In this document: positions 1 to 8,230 of the stretch, in pieces
Layout: each line of letters begins with the position of its first letter
How positions within the stretch are numbered: the stretch's first letter is position 1
NCBI RefSeq assembly: GCF_009729095.1
Contig: NZ_VTGX01000002.1
Coordinates: forward strand, 1,364,001-1,428,000
From: Mycolicibacterium sp. CBMA 247
GTDB taxonomy: Bacteria; Actinomycetota; Actinomycetes; Mycobacteriales; Mycobacteriaceae
Direction of reading: 5' to 3'
DNA length: 64,000 nucleotides
Translations under genes and position numbers: made by a program
Notes under the pieces: model-generated
The model's database searches: none
The model's input: the letters and a program-made list of their open reading frames with translations, nothing else
Told to the model about the DNA's origin: nothing

Positions 1-1796
1 GGCAGCGGGTCGTCGTTGATGATCGCGTCGAACAGGGCACGCATATCGTCGGTCCGCGGGACCTCGTTGCCGTATTCGTCGGCATAGCCGACGGTCGGGA
101 CGGTGACGAAGCTGATCCGGCCGGCATTGACGCCCTGGACGGACTGGCCCAGGTCGACCAGGTCCTTTGTTCTGATGTTGTCGACGTAACTGTCGCTGAT
201 GAACATGTTGACGACGCTGTTCAGCTTGCTCAGCGAGAAGAAGGTGTCGCGGGAGATCAGCGACCGCAACAGCGATGACAGAAACAGCTGCTGACGTTTG
301 ATCCGGCCGTAGTCGCTGGTTACCTCGGTGGTGACGTGCCGGGCCCGGACGTAGTTGAGCGCGGTATGGCCGTCGACCATCTGTCGGCCGGCGTTCGCCA
401 GCACGGTGCCCAGTATTTCGTCCTCCAGCGGCGTGGTGCTGCACACCTCTATGCCGCCGAGAGCGTCGACCATCTTGGAGAATCCGGCGAAGTCGACGGC
501 CATGAAACGGTTGATCGACAGCCCGGACAGCTTTTGGATCACCTTCACCAGGCATTTGGGGCCGCCGAACGCGTACGCCGAGTTCAGTTTGGTTTCGGTG
601 TAGACCTCGTCGGGTCCGTAGGTCTCGGAGTCCGAGTCGTACAGCGGGCCATAGGTCGCGGTCTCCGGATTCCACGGCTCGCACTTCATCGGGCTGATCG
701 ACAGGTCGCGCGGGAACGACACGGCGACGACGCGTTTCCGGCTGGCCGGGATATTCACCAGCATGACGGTGTCGGACCGCACACCGTCGGCGTCCTGGGT
801 GTTGCCCGCACCCATGTCACTGTTCTGGCCGCTGCGGCTGTCGACGCCGACGATCAGAAAGTTCTCGTCACCGAACTGGGCGTTGGGGTCGAGGATGTCG
901 CGCGAATTGAGGTCCAGCGCGGCCACCTTGTTGAGGCTGTTGTTCTTCGAGGACTGCCACTGCCAGGCCCCGCCGGTGAGCACCAGGGTGAGGGCCGCGA
1001 TCAGCGCGGCGACGGCCCGTCCGGCCAGCATCACCCGGCGGTTGAGCGGCGGGCGCAGTCCTTCGATCTCGTCGGTGTCTTCGGGATCGTGCTCGTTTGG
1101 CGGCATCCGGCCGGCCCGCCACGCCGGGCGTTGCTGGGGCTCGTCGTCCCCGTAGACCGGGAGGGCCGGGAGCACATCGGTGTCGGCGTCGTCGGTTTCG
1201 GCCTCGCGATGCTCCAGCGAGTCCTCGAACGTTTCCTCGAAGGACTCCGGGTAAATCTCGGCGTCGGGGAAATCTTGGGGCTCGTCGGCTTCGGGGTCGA
1301 CCTGCACCGCTTCGATGACGTCGGTCGGCTCGGGCACCGGCGGGCGGGTGTAGACCGGCGCGGGCACCGGCTCCTGGACGTAGGCCGGTTCAGGTTCTGG
1401 TTCTGGTTCTGGCTGTGGGATGTAGGCCGGTTCGGGCTCGGGCTCGGGCTCCAGGAAGTGGGCCGGCTCCGGTTCGGGTTCCGGCGGTGTATCCGCCAGT
1501 TCTGGTTCTGGTTCTGGTTCGGGCTCAGGCTCGGGGTCGTCGGGTTCCAGCCGGTGCCGGGTCGGTGTGAATCCGGTCCCGGAGACCTTGGCGATCAGAT
1601 CGGCGACAGTTACCCCGTCGGTATGGCTGCCGGTGGGTTCGTCGAGGGGCAAATCATCGGGTAGCGGTCGATCCTGGCGTTCCCACGGCGCGGCGCCTGG
1701 CAAAGGCTGCGGGGATCGGGTAATCCATTGGTTGTCCGATTGATCCGCCGAAGAGTGGCGCCGACGGCCGGGAGTGGCGTTATCACCGTCACTCAT
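1..1796 (-). CDS. LytR-CpsA-Psr (LCP) family cell-wall ligase, 3' end outside window
   Basis: LCP proteins transfer undecaprenyl-linked glycopolymers (arabinogalactan in mycobacteria) onto peptidoglycan. The ATG at 1796 opens about 250 mostly acidic, Pro/Glu-rich residues. A membrane segment ([16 protein letters not shown]) follows near residue 265, then the LCP domain. Domain landmarks are [21 protein letters not shown], a YAFGGP-type loop, VDFAGF and the [21 protein letters not shown] stretch. The domain organisation and the downstream dus-desA1 order match my recollection of Rv0822c. The stop codon lies beyond position 1, so any C-terminal LytR_C domain cannot be judged. The Pro-Glu repeat is an unusual cytoplasmic extension. 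Confidence 0.9.
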   Translation of the reverse strand, partial: MSDGDNATPGRRRHSSADQSDNQWITRSPQPLPGAAPWERQDRPLPDDLPLDEPTGSHTDGVTVADLIAKVSGTGFTPTRHRLEPDDPEPEPEPEPEPELADTPPEPEPEPAHFLEPEPEPEPAYIPQPEPEPEPEPAYVQEPVPAPVYTRPPVPEPTDVIEAVQVDPEADEPQDFPDAEIYPESFEETFEDSLEHREAETDDADTDVLPALPVYGDDEPQQRPAWRAGRMPPNEHDPEDTDEIEGLRPPLNRRVMLAGRAVAALIAALTLVLTGGAWQWQSSKNNSLNKVAALDLNSRDILDPNAQFGDENFLIVGVDSRSGQNSDMGAGNTQDADGVRSDTVMLVNIPASRKRVVAVSFPRDLSISPMKCEPWNPETATYGPLYDSDSETYGPDEVYTETKLNSAYAFGGPKCLVKVIQKLSGLSINRFMAVDFAGFSKMVDALGGIEVCSTTPLEDEILGTVLANAGRQMVDGHTALNYVRARHVTTEVTSDYGRIKRQQLFLSSLLRSLISRDTFFSLSKLNSVVNMFISDSYVDNIRTKDLVDLGQSVQGVNAGRISFVTVPTVGYADEYGNEVPRTDDMRALFDAIINDDPL

Positions 1797-2033
1797 GTGC
1801 TTACCGGCCTCCGACTCTTCGAGCTCGCGCGTGCGCGTCGGTGCGCATCGTTCCCGCGGTGCTACTGGGCGCTGCTGAGGTATTTCTCCTCATCTCTTCT
1901 AGCAGCACTGTGCCGGACTGGCCACTTGAAGCCAGCCGCGGCAAGGTTCCCATCGTACTGAGACATCCCGAGGCAGAGCTAGACCCAACCCGGTGACAGA
2001 GCCGTCTCGATGTCATCTCGGCGCGACCGCAGA

Positions 2034-3218
2034 TCAGCCTCCGGAGTGCATGACATCGGCCCCGAACGGCACCGCGCAGTCGTCGGGATCGTCGAGCCAC
2101 CCCTCAGGCAGTGACACGGAGGCGGCCGAGCCCTGGCGCCCGCGCGGGCCGGTGGCCGCGGGCGGGAACGGTGCGTCGCCATCGAGTTGGTCGAGCAGTT
2201 CGTCGAGTTCGGCACGCGTCTTGACTAAGGCCAGCCCGCGCCGCAGATCGGCGCCGGCCGGGAACCCGTGCAGATACCAGGCCACGTGCTTGCGGATGTC
2301 GCGCATGGCCTTGTCCTCGCCGAAATGCTCGCTGAGCAGCTCGCCGTGGCGGCGCACGATGTCGGCTACCTCGCCCAGCGTCGGCGGTGTCGCGGGTGGC
2401 CGGCCGGTGAAGGCCGCCGAGAGCTCGGCGAACAGCCATGGCCGGCCCAGGCAACCCCGGCCGATCACCACACCGTCGCATCCGGTCGCGGCCATCATCG
2501 CCAGCGCGTCGTCGGCCTCGAATATGTCGCCGTTGCCCAGGACCGGGATGCCGGTGACATGGGCCTTCAGTGCGGAAATCTGGTCCCAGTCGGCCGTTCC
2601 GGAATAGCGCTGCGCGGCGGTACGGGCATGCAGTGCCACGGCTGCGGCGCCCTCCTCGGCGGCGATCCGCCCGGCGTCCAGGTGGGTGTGGTGGGCGTCG
2701 TCGATGCCGATCCGGAATTTCACTGTTACCGGGATGTCGGTGCCTTCGACACCGCGCACCGCGGCGGCGACGATCTGACCGAACAGCCGCCGCTTGTAGG
2801 GCAGCGCCGATCCGCCGCCGCGCTTGGTGACCTTGGGTACCGGGCAGCCGAAATTCATGTCGATGTGGTCGGCCATGCCCTCGTCGGCGATCATCTTGGC
2901 CGCTTGGTAGGTGGTGTCCGGGTCCACGGTGTAGAGCTGCAGCGACCGCGGCGATTCGTCGGGCGCGAACGTCGTCATGTGCATGGTGACCGGATGCCGC
3001 TCGACCAGGGCCCGTGCGGTGACCATCTCGCACACATAGAGCCCGCTGACGGTTCCGGCCCGGGCGATCTCCAGCTCGCGGCACAGCGTGCGGAACGCCA
3101 CGTTGGTCACCCCGGCCATGGGGGCCAGGACGACCGGGCTGGCCAACGCGAACGGCCCGATCCGCAGCTGGGATCGGGCCGATGCTGCCGTTGCGGGCGG
3201 TGGGACGGTCAGGGTCAT
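2034..3218 (-). CDS. tRNA-dihydrouridine synthase (Dus family)
   Basis: This FMN enzyme reduces uridine to dihydrouridine in the tRNA D-loop. The 394-residue protein has the N-terminal FMN-barrel signature (SPVVLAPMAGVTNVAFR), the catalytic-Cys motif NFGCPVPKVTKRGGG, and the later barrel motifs VKFRIGIDD, LHARTAAQRYSG, LGNGDI and GVVIGRGCLGRPW. A helical RNA-binding C-terminal part follows. The start ATG overlaps the desA1 stop by 4 nt (ATGA), so the two genes are translationally coupled. The last 60 or so residues are low-complexity and Pro/Gly-rich. Orthologues are sometimes mis-described as transcriptional regulators (Rv0823c position, from memory). Confidence 0.92.
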   Translation of the reverse strand: MTLTVPPPATAASARSQLRIGPFALASPVVLAPMAGVTNVAFRTLCRELEIARAGTVSGLYVCEMVTARALVERHPVTMHMTTFAPDESPRSLQLYTVDPDTTYQAAKMIADEGMADHIDMNFGCPVPKVTKRGGGSALPYKRRLFGQIVAAAVRGVEGTDIPVTVKFRIGIDDAHHTHLDAGRIAAEEGAAAVALHARTAAQRYSGTADWDQISALKAHVTGIPVLGNGDIFEADDALAMMAATGCDGVVIGRGCLGRPWLFAELSAAFTGRPPATPPTLGEVADIVRRHGELLSEHFGEDKAMRDIRKHVAWYLHGFPAGADLRRGLALVKTRAELDELLDQLDGDAPFPPAATGPRGRQGSAASVSLPEGWLDDPDDCAVPFGADVMHSGG

Positions 3219-4219
3219 GCAGTCGACGATGACGACACCAGCAGGTTCTTCATGGCCTTCTTCTCGGCCACCTTGCGTTCGCGCTCCAGGCGACGTTCCT
3301 TGGCGACCTCGAACTTGTCGCAGGTGTCCTCGAGTTCCTCGATCAGTCGACCAAGGTCGTCGCGCATACGAGCGCCTTCGCCGGTGAAGTCCTCACGCTC
3401 GAAGATGCGCCACTTGCGCAGGACGGGCATCACCACGTCGTCCAGGTGGATCCGCGGGTCGTACACGCCGCCGATGGCGATGATGACGGCCTTGCGGCGG
3501 AAGTCGGGGACGGTGTAACCGGGCATCTTGAAGTTCATCAGCACCCGGTGCAGCGAGGCCATGGCCTGGTTGGGGGCGATGTCCAGGCCCGCGCCGGAGA
3601 CGTCGCGGTAGAAGATCATGTGCAGGTTCTCGTCGGCCGAGATGCGCTGCAGCAGCTGGTCGGCGATCGGGTCGTCGCAGGCCTTGCCGGTGTTGCGGTG
3701 GCTGACGCGGGTCGCGAGCTCCTGGAACGACACGTAGATCACCGAGTCGAACAGGCTCTCGGCGAACAGGTCGCCCTGCTGGTTCTGGCCGGGGGAGAAG
3801 CCCCGGGTGACCTGCTCGACGCGCAGCTCCTCCAGCTCGACCGGGTCGACGGCGCGGGTGACGACGAGATAGTCGCGCAGTGCGATGCCGTGGCGGTTCT
3901 CCTCGGCAGTCCAGCGGTTGACCCACTCGCCCCAGGCGCCGTCCATGCCCATGTTCATCGCGATCTCGCGGTGATAAGAGGGCAGGTTGTCCTCGGTGAG
4001 CAGGTTCTGAACCATCGCGGTGCGGGCGACCTCCGACAGCTTGGACTGGCCGACCTCCCAATCCTGTCCGCCGAGTGCGTAGTAGTTCTTGCCGTCCGAC
4101 CACGGAATGAAATCGTGCGGGTTCCAGTCCTTACGCATCCGCGTGTGGCGGTTGATGCTGGTTTCTACGACAGGCTCGAGTTCGTGCAGGAGCTGCAAGT
4201 CGGTGTATTCCTGCGACAT
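3215..4219 (-). CDS. desA1: Acyl-[ACP] desaturase DesA1
   Basis: Soluble di-iron desaturase that introduces a double bond into ACP-bound acyl chains and feeds mycolic-acid and membrane-lipid synthesis. The protein has 334 residues, the usual family length. The two di-iron helices are visible as EENRHG (residues 106-111) and DENLHMIFYRD (from 196), with further ligands expected in the helices before each. The C-terminus is Lys/Glu-rich and probably helical. The ATG at 4219 follows an AT-rich stretch (4255-4310) that probably holds the promoter. It is the first gene of a desA1-dus transcription unit. In mycobacteria desA1 is essential for mycolate synthesis (established knowledge). Confidence 0.95.
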   Translation of the reverse strand: MSQEYTDLQLLHELEPVVETSINRHTRMRKDWNPHDFIPWSDGKNYYALGGQDWEVGQSKLSEVARTAMVQNLLTEDNLPSYHREIAMNMGMDGAWGEWVNRWTAEENRHGIALRDYLVVTRAVDPVELEELRVEQVTRGFSPGQNQQGDLFAESLFDSVIYVSFQELATRVSHRNTGKACDDPIADQLLQRISADENLHMIFYRDVSGAGLDIAPNQAMASLHRVLMNFKMPGYTVPDFRRKAVIIAIGGVYDPRIHLDDVVMPVLRKWRIFEREDFTGEGARMRDDLGRLIEELEDTCDKFEVAKERRLERERKVAEKKAMKNLLVSSSSTA

Positions 4220-4411
4220 GTGCGCTCGCCCTCCTCGCGTCCCTGCGGACGCCCAGTTATCTGTACCTGTTGGTTGCAGTCAATATATCTGTGTATCCCG
4301 GTGACATCAAGTTAGTCGGCTCGTGTCTCACGAACCATGCGTCGCGGGCACGACGACGGTACGATCCGCACGAACATCTGTCGGATACCCACACTTGGAG
4401 GTTGGGCACAC

Positions 4412-4858
4412 GTGAAGAAGCTTGTCGTCGTCGGTGCCGGAGCCGCGGTTGCCACCGGTGCGGCCGTCTCGATGTTGTTCGGTACCGGGATTGCGGCCGC
4501 TGCCCCTGACGTGGTCGGCCACACCTACTCGGACGCCTCCAGCGCGATCGGGGACAGCGGTGCGAGCGCCAAGGTCGCGGTCACCGTCGGCAGCCAGCTG
4601 TCGCAGGGCGATTGCATCGTCACCAACGCCTGGAACGCCCCGTTCGTGCGTGACGGCAATCACGCCTCCGGCGAGGTCATGGTCGCGTTGAACTGCGACG
4701 GTGACCATGCCACCGCCAACCATCCGGGCGCCTCGGTGGCCAGCCCGGCCGGCCGTCAGGCCAAGGCCGTCGCAGATATGGCCGAGGCCAAGGCTGCTGC
4801 TGAGGCCGCCGCCGCCGAGGAAGAGCAGCTCGCCGAGGTCAGCACCCCCGACGAGTAG
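4412..4858 (+). CDS. Small secreted protein with one PASTA-like repeat
   Basis: The GTG at 4412 follows GGAGG at 4397-4401 and gives 148 residues. The N-terminus is KKL, then a long Ala-rich hydrophobic segment ending AAAAPD, which is a typical Sec signal peptide. The mature protein opens PDVVGHTYSDASSAI, the pattern that starts a PASTA repeat (PDVVG-x8-A). Two Cys (DCIVTNAW and LNCDGD) probably form a disulfide. The C-terminal 40 residues are Ala/Glu-rich and likely a helix. The gene at 5028 is a clear paralogue that shares the APDVVG, ALNCDGDHAT, HPGASVASP and AEVSTP motifs. Function unknown; an extracellular cell-wall or substrate-binding role is inference. Confidence 0.82.
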   Translation: MKKLVVVGAGAAVATGAAVSMLFGTGIAAAAPDVVGHTYSDASSAIGDSGASAKVAVTVGSQLSQGDCIVTNAWNAPFVRDGNHASGEVMVALNCDGDHATANHPGASVASPAGRQAKAVADMAEAKAAAEAAAAEEEQLAEVSTPDE

Positions 4859-5027
4859 GGGTTATTTCGTCGATCTGAGCCTTGCCGCCGACTAAAGTCC
4901 GCATCAGCTCCCAAAAGGTCATCCGTGACACCTTGCCGCGGAACGAGGGGCTGCTGAACAGCACTGCCGAAAGCGCTGGCACCCCACCTCTCCGGGAGAG
5001 ATCACCGGACGGGGAAGGTCGGGCTGG

Positions 5028-5468
5028 ATGAAGATCGCGATCGGGTTCGGAAGTGTCATCGGTACGTCGGCTGCGGGTTTCGCGCTCGCAGTGGTCGGCG
5101 CGGGGGCTGCCCACGCGGCGCCCGACGTGGTGGGCCAGACGTACAGCGACGCTGTCAGTGCCATCGAGGGCGGCGGGGGAACGGTGCATGTCGCGGTCGC
5201 GGTAGGTGGCCGGTTGGCGCGTGATGAGTGCATTGTCAGCAACGCCTGGAGCATCCGGCAGTTGGTGCCGCAGACCAGCGACACCTACTACCAATACACC
5301 GAGAACGTGACCCAGGTGGCGCTCAACTGCGACGGTGACCATGCCACGGCCGTCCACCCGGGAGCCTCGGTCGCCAGCCCGGAGGGCCGTGAGGCCAAGG
5401 CCGCTGCCGACAAGGCCGCCGAGGCCGAGCAAGCGGGGATCGCCGAGGTCAGCACCCCCAACGAGTAG
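5028..5468 (+). CDS. Small secreted PASTA-like protein, paralogue of upstream gene
   Basis: 146 residues. The signal peptide has a Lys-containing start and a hydrophobic core ending AHAAPD. A single PASTA-like unit follows (APDVVGQTYSDAVSAIEGGG), with two conserved Cys and an Ala/Glu-rich tail ending IAEVSTPNE. It is collinear with the product of 4412-4858 but carries an insertion around TSDTYYQYTENVTQ. The 170-nt spacing and shared orientation suggest tandem duplication. The ATG at 5028 lies after a purine-rich stretch (GGGGAAGG, 5014-5021). The stop lies 8 nt from the convergent tetR stop. Role unknown. Confidence 0.82.
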   Translation: MKIAIGFGSVIGTSAAGFALAVVGAGAAHAAPDVVGQTYSDAVSAIEGGGGTVHVAVAVGGRLARDECIVSNAWSIRQLVPQTSDTYYQYTENVTQVALNCDGDHATAVHPGASVASPEGREAKAAADKAAEAEQAGIAEVSTPNE

Positions 5469-5475
5469 CGGGGGA

Positions 5476-6060
5476 TCAGAAACTGCCGACCCGCCCGAGC
5501 AGCATGTCGACGCAGTAGTCGATGAACTGCTCGCGGCTGGCCGGCAATGTGTTGTTGAGATACGCGGTGAACAGTGCGGTCAGCGCACCGATCAGGCTGG
5601 TGGCGACCATGGCCTGTCGAACCGGGTCGGCAATCCGGGTCAGTTTGCGCTGCAACAGGCCGATGAAGCTGGGCATCCACTCCGCGCCCGAGCGCGTCAA
5701 CACCGGCTCGGACTCCGGGGCCAGCAACAGCACCCGGCCCCGGGTGGGGTCGTCGACCATCAGCGCGACAAATCGCTCCACCGCGTCCCGGGGGGTGATG
5801 GCCGAGGTCAAGGCCGACATCGCCCGCGCGCAGACATCGTCGTAGACCGCCCGGACGAATGCATCGCGGTCGGTGAAGCTTTCGTAGAAGTACCGTTCGG
5901 TGAGTTCGGCCGCGCGGCACACCGCACGTACCGTCAGGGCCGGGCCGTCGGCATTGCCCAGCAATGACACACCCGCAGCGATCAGCTCGTCGCGACGACG
6001 AGCCGTGCGTTCATGCAGCGGAACGCCCGACCATCGGCCGCGTCGTTGACCGGATGGCAC
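5476..6060 (-). CDS. TetR family transcriptional regulator (next to DUF2236)
   Basis: The GTG at 6060 is preceded by AGGAG at good spacing and gives 194 residues. The HTH lies at about residues 20-65 (ARRRDELIAAG, LTVRAVCRAAELTERYFYESFTDRDAFV), where ERYFYESF replaces the common RTFYRHF. The rest is a helical ligand-binding and dimerisation domain. It is transcribed divergently from the DUF2236 gene at 6141, and a palindromic site lies between them (6080-6097). The arrangement matches Rv0825c/Rv0826 (from memory). It most likely controls itself and its neighbour; the ligand is unknown. Confidence 0.85.
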   Translation of the reverse strand: MPSGQRRGRWSGVPLHERTARRRDELIAAGVSLLGNADGPALTVRAVCRAAELTERYFYESFTDRDAFVRAVYDDVCARAMSALTSAITPRDAVERFVALMVDDPTRGRVLLLAPESEPVLTRSGAEWMPSFIGLLQRKLTRIADPVRQAMVATSLIGALTALFTAYLNNTLPASREQFIDYCVDMLLGRVGSF

Positions 6061-6079
6061 ATGTACTCCTAAGCTCCGA

Positions 6080-6097
6080 TGACAACGTATGTAGTCA
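6080..6097. promoter_or_regulatory. Imperfect palindrome, probable TetR operator
   Basis: TGACAACGTATGTAGTCA reads as TGAC-N10-GTCA with 7 of 9 symmetric positions. It sits between the divergent starts at 6060 and 6141, 20 nt upstream of the TetR start. Position and symmetry fit an autoregulatory operator. No binding data are available from sequence alone. Confidence 0.5.
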
Positions 6098-6140
6098 CAA
6101 TTGATCCAGGACCATCGCTCTGCCGGCAGAAAGTGCACCT

Positions 6141-7148
6141 GTGACACAAGATACTTCTGAGACATGCCCGGTGACCAGCGGTTCCGCTGCCGTGGCGGCG
6201 GGTTGCCCGGCCGCCCCCGGCGGATACGAGGCGCTGCCGGACGTGCTGGGGCCTGATTCGCTGACCTGGAAGCACTTCGGCGACTGGCGGGGCATGCTGC
6301 AGGGGCCGTGGGCCGGGTCGATGCAGAACATGCACCCACAGCTGGGCGCTGCCGTCGAACAGCACTCGATCTTCTTCCGGGAACGCATCCCGCGCCTGCT
6401 GCGCTCGATCTACCCGATCGGCGGTGTGGTGTTCGACGGCGACCGCGCCCCAAAGACCGGCGCGCAGGTTCGTGACTATCACATCGGCATCAAGGGCGTA
6501 GACAGCCAGGGCCGCCGTTACAGCGCACTGAACCCCGATGTCTTCTACTGGGCGCACTCCACCTTCTTCATGGGAACGATCCTGACCGCGGAACGGTTCG
6601 GCGGTGGGCTCACCGAGGACGAAAAGCGTCAGCTGTTCGAGGAGCACATCATCTGGTACCGCCAGTACGGCATGAGCATGCGTCCGGTACCCAAGACTTG
6701 GGAGGAATTTCAGGATTACTGGGATCATATGTGCCGCAACGTGCTTGAGAACAACCATGCTGCCCGCGAGGTTCTCGATCTGTCGACTATGCCCAAACAT
6801 CCTTCGATGGAATGGATTCCAGATCCACTCTGGAAGTTGAACCTGAAACTGTTTGGGCCGTTTGCGATCTGGTTGACCGTTGGGTTCTACCACCCGGCGG
6901 TGCGTGAGCTGATGGGCTATACCTGGTCGGACCGCGACGAGAAGCTGCACCGGCTGTTCGGCCGGGCAGTGCACTACACGTTCAAGATGGTGCCAAGGCG
7001 TCGCCGCATGCACCCGCGCGCCCGCGCCGGATGGGACCGCGCCACCGGACGGATCCCGGCCGACTCACCGTTGGTTGAGACGCCGGCGCGCAATCTGCCG
7101 CCGCTGGACGCCCGCGGCAAGTCGATGCACTACTGCCCCGAGGTTTAG
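6141..7148 (+). CDS. DUF2236 / MpaB-like oxygenase-type protein
   Basis: 335 residues from GTG at 6141. It belongs to the DUF2236 (MpaB/latex-clearing oxygenase-related) helical family, members of which bind haem. Typical pieces are the region around RERIPRLLRSIYPIGGVVFD, the YSALNPDVFYWAHSTFF segment, EEHIIWYRQYGMSMRPVP and the tail ending KSMHYCPEV. There is no signal peptide. The short N-terminal extension contains two Cys (TCPVTSG, GCPAAPGG). It is divergent from a TetR gene that probably regulates it. The substrate is unknown; oxidoreductase activity is inferred from the family only. Confidence 0.82.
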   Translation: MTQDTSETCPVTSGSAAVAAGCPAAPGGYEALPDVLGPDSLTWKHFGDWRGMLQGPWAGSMQNMHPQLGAAVEQHSIFFRERIPRLLRSIYPIGGVVFDGDRAPKTGAQVRDYHIGIKGVDSQGRRYSALNPDVFYWAHSTFFMGTILTAERFGGGLTEDEKRQLFEEHIIWYRQYGMSMRPVPKTWEEFQDYWDHMCRNVLENNHAAREVLDLSTMPKHPSMEWIPDPLWKLNLKLFGPFAIWLTVGFYHPAVRELMGYTWSDRDEKLHRLFGRAVHYTFKMVPRRRRMHPRARAGWDRATGRIPADSPLVETPARNLPPLDARGKSMHYCPEV

Positions 7149-7165
7149 CGCGCCGCTCGCGCGCC

Positions 7166-7522
7166 TCAGCGTCCGACGAGCGAGGTGTACTGCGGGCAGT
7201 AGACCTTGACCGCACCCCACACCAGGTTCGCGGCCTGGTGCTTGTCGATACCGGCCTGGTTCATCAGCTGGCTCATGATTCCGCGCACCGTACGCGCGGG
7301 CTCGATCTTGCCCTTCGCGACCGCATCGCAGACTCCGCGCCCAACCGTGCCGGCCTCCTCGGCCGAGGTCGTGGGGATGCCCAGGTCTTTGACGATGGTG
7401 AAGAACTGGTCGTCCTGGGCGGTGGCGTGAGCCGGTGCGACTCCGAAGGCGGCGCCGGCGGCCAGCGCGGCAGCACCGATCGCGGTGGCCATGGCTCGAG
7501 TGCTCAGGCGCCGAAAGAACAT
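7166..7522 (-). CDS. Secreted DUF732 protein
   Basis: 118 residues from the ATG at 7522, which is preceded by AAGGAG 8 nt upstream. The signal peptide runs about residues 1-33 and ends PAHATAQDD. The mature part has the DUF732 pattern: FFTIVKDLGIPTTSAEEAGTVG, GVCDAVAKG, then GIDKHQAANLVWGAVKVYCPQY, with two conserved Cys that probably form a disulfide. DUF732 proteins are common, small, exported mycobacterial proteins of unknown function. It lies immediately downstream of tRNA-Lys on the same strand but is separated from it by a hairpin terminator. Confidence 0.88.
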   Translation of the reverse strand: MFFRRLSTRAMATAIGAAALAAGAAFGVAPAHATAQDDQFFTIVKDLGIPTTSAEEAGTVGRGVCDAVAKGKIEPARTVRGIMSQLMNQAGIDKHQAANLVWGAVKVYCPQYTSLVGR

Positions 7523-7591
7523 CTCGGTGACTCCTTCAGTCAAACTTCCAACCCCAGCGCGTAACGGCCGGAGCGCGTGAGCCGCACCGTG

Positions 7592-7615
7592 AAACACCGC
7601 CTTGCGGCGGTGTTT
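7592..7615 (-). terminator. Hairpin terminator behind tRNA-Lys
   Basis: Perfect 10-bp stem (AAACACCGCC / GGCGGTGTTT) with a TTGC loop, directly downstream of tRNA-Lys on the minus strand. The stem ends in an A/T-rich triplet rather than a long U-tract, as is common in mycobacteria. Confidence 0.7.
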
Positions 7616-7690
7616 GGTGCCCCCAGTAGGACTCGAACCTACGACCTGCGGATTAAAAGTCCGTAGCTCTACCAACTGAGCTATAGGGGC
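7615..7690 (-). tRNA. tRNA-Lys (anticodon TTT)
   Basis: On the minus strand the cloverleaf starts GCCCCTATAGCTCAGTTGGTAG, has the anticodon loop CTTTTAA (anticodon TTT), the T-arm GGTTCGAGTCC, and the acceptor strand TGGGGGC pairing with GCCCCTA. Discriminator A is at 7618 and the CCA end is encoded (7617-7615). Confidence 0.96.
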
Positions 7691-7741
7691 GCGAGAAGAC
7701 AGGGTACAAGATGGATGATTTTGGTGTTGCGACCACCGGGT

Positions 7742-7771
7742 TTGAGGATTTGGGCATCTGTACCCTAAGCT
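7742..7771 (+). promoter_or_regulatory. Possible promoter of the tRNA-Glu-Asp-Phe cluster
   Basis: TTGAGG (7742-7747) and TAAGCT (7766-7771) are separated by 18 nt. They lie about 55 nt before tRNA-Glu, in the otherwise featureless gap between divergently oriented tRNA-Lys and tRNA-Glu. Assignment is by pattern only. Confidence 0.35.
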
Positions 7772-7825
7772 ATCGAAGCTCCCAACGAACGAGGTTGATG
7801 AGTACCCCGGAGAGATTCGGATTAG

Positions 7826-7898
7826 GCCCCCATCGTCTAGTGGCCTAGGACGCCGCCCTTTCACGGCGGTAGCACGGGTTCGAATCCCGTTGGGGGTA
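7826..7898 (+). tRNA. tRNA-Glu (anticodon TTC)
   Basis: GCCCCCA acceptor pairs with TGGGGGT (G-U at the first pair). Anticodon stem CCGCC/GGCGG encloses CTTTCAC (anticodon TTC). T-arm GGTTCGAATCC. Discriminator A at 7898; CCA is not encoded. First of three plus-strand tRNAs. Confidence 0.95.
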
Positions 7899-7933
7899 CG
7901 CAACGCGGAAACGCGGAGCATGCTGGAAAGTAA

Positions 7934-8010
7934 GGCCCTGTGGCGCAGTTGGTTAGCGCGCCGCCCTGTCACGGCGGAGGTCGCGGGTTCGAGTCCCGTC
8001 AGGGTCGCCA
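7934..8010 (+). tRNA. tRNA-Asp (anticodon GTC)
   Basis: GGCCCTG acceptor pairs with CAGGGTC. Anticodon stem CCGCC/GGCGG with loop CTGTCAC (anticodon GTC). T-arm GGTTCGAGTCC. Discriminator G at 8007 and CCA encoded at 8008-8010. Lies 35 nt after tRNA-Glu, probably one transcript. Confidence 0.96.
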
Positions 8011-8050
8011 TCACGGCGAGGCACTTCGGTCGAATAGACCGAAGCCTTCC

Positions 8051-8127
8051 GGCCAGGTAGCTCAGTTGGTACGAGCGTCCGCCTGAAAAGCGGAAGGTCG
8101 CCGGTTCGATCCCGGCCCTGGCCACCA
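8051..8127 (+). tRNA. tRNA-Phe (anticodon GAA)
   Basis: GGCCAGG acceptor pairs with CCTGGCC. Anticodon stem TCCGC/GCGGA with loop CTGAAAA (anticodon GAA). T-arm GGTTCGATCC. Discriminator A at 8124 and CCA encoded at 8125-8127. Last gene of the plus-strand tRNA cluster. Confidence 0.96.
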
Positions 8128-8130
8128 AGA

Positions 8131-8158
8131 GAACCACCTGGTGACGGGTGGTTTTTCT
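8131..8158 (+). terminator. Rho-independent terminator after tRNA-Phe
   Basis: Stem AACCACC (8132-8138) / GGTGGTT (8147-8153) with an 8-nt loop, followed by TTTC. It lies 4 nt after the CCA end of tRNA-Phe. Confidence 0.8.
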
Positions 8159-8230
8159 CGTATCTGGGGCGTTTTGCCGGCCGACGCCGCGACGACATCA
8201 CATCGAAGACACGGCCTGTGGCAACCGGCG

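Noticed and set aside
1380..1560. GGTTCTGGTTC-type repeats considered as a CRISPR or minisatellite
   Set aside because: They encode the in-frame Pro-Glu tract of the LCP protein; no spacers of constant length.
336..1664. 442-residue plus-strand frame opposite the LCP gene
   Set aside because: Low-complexity Gly/Val/Arg/Phe product and no motif; the minus-strand LCP reading is unambiguous.
7523..8137. Open frame running through tRNA-Lys/Glu/Asp/Phe into DUF732
   Set aside because: Covers four tRNA genes on both strands; only the part from the ATG at 7522 with AAGGAG is a gene.
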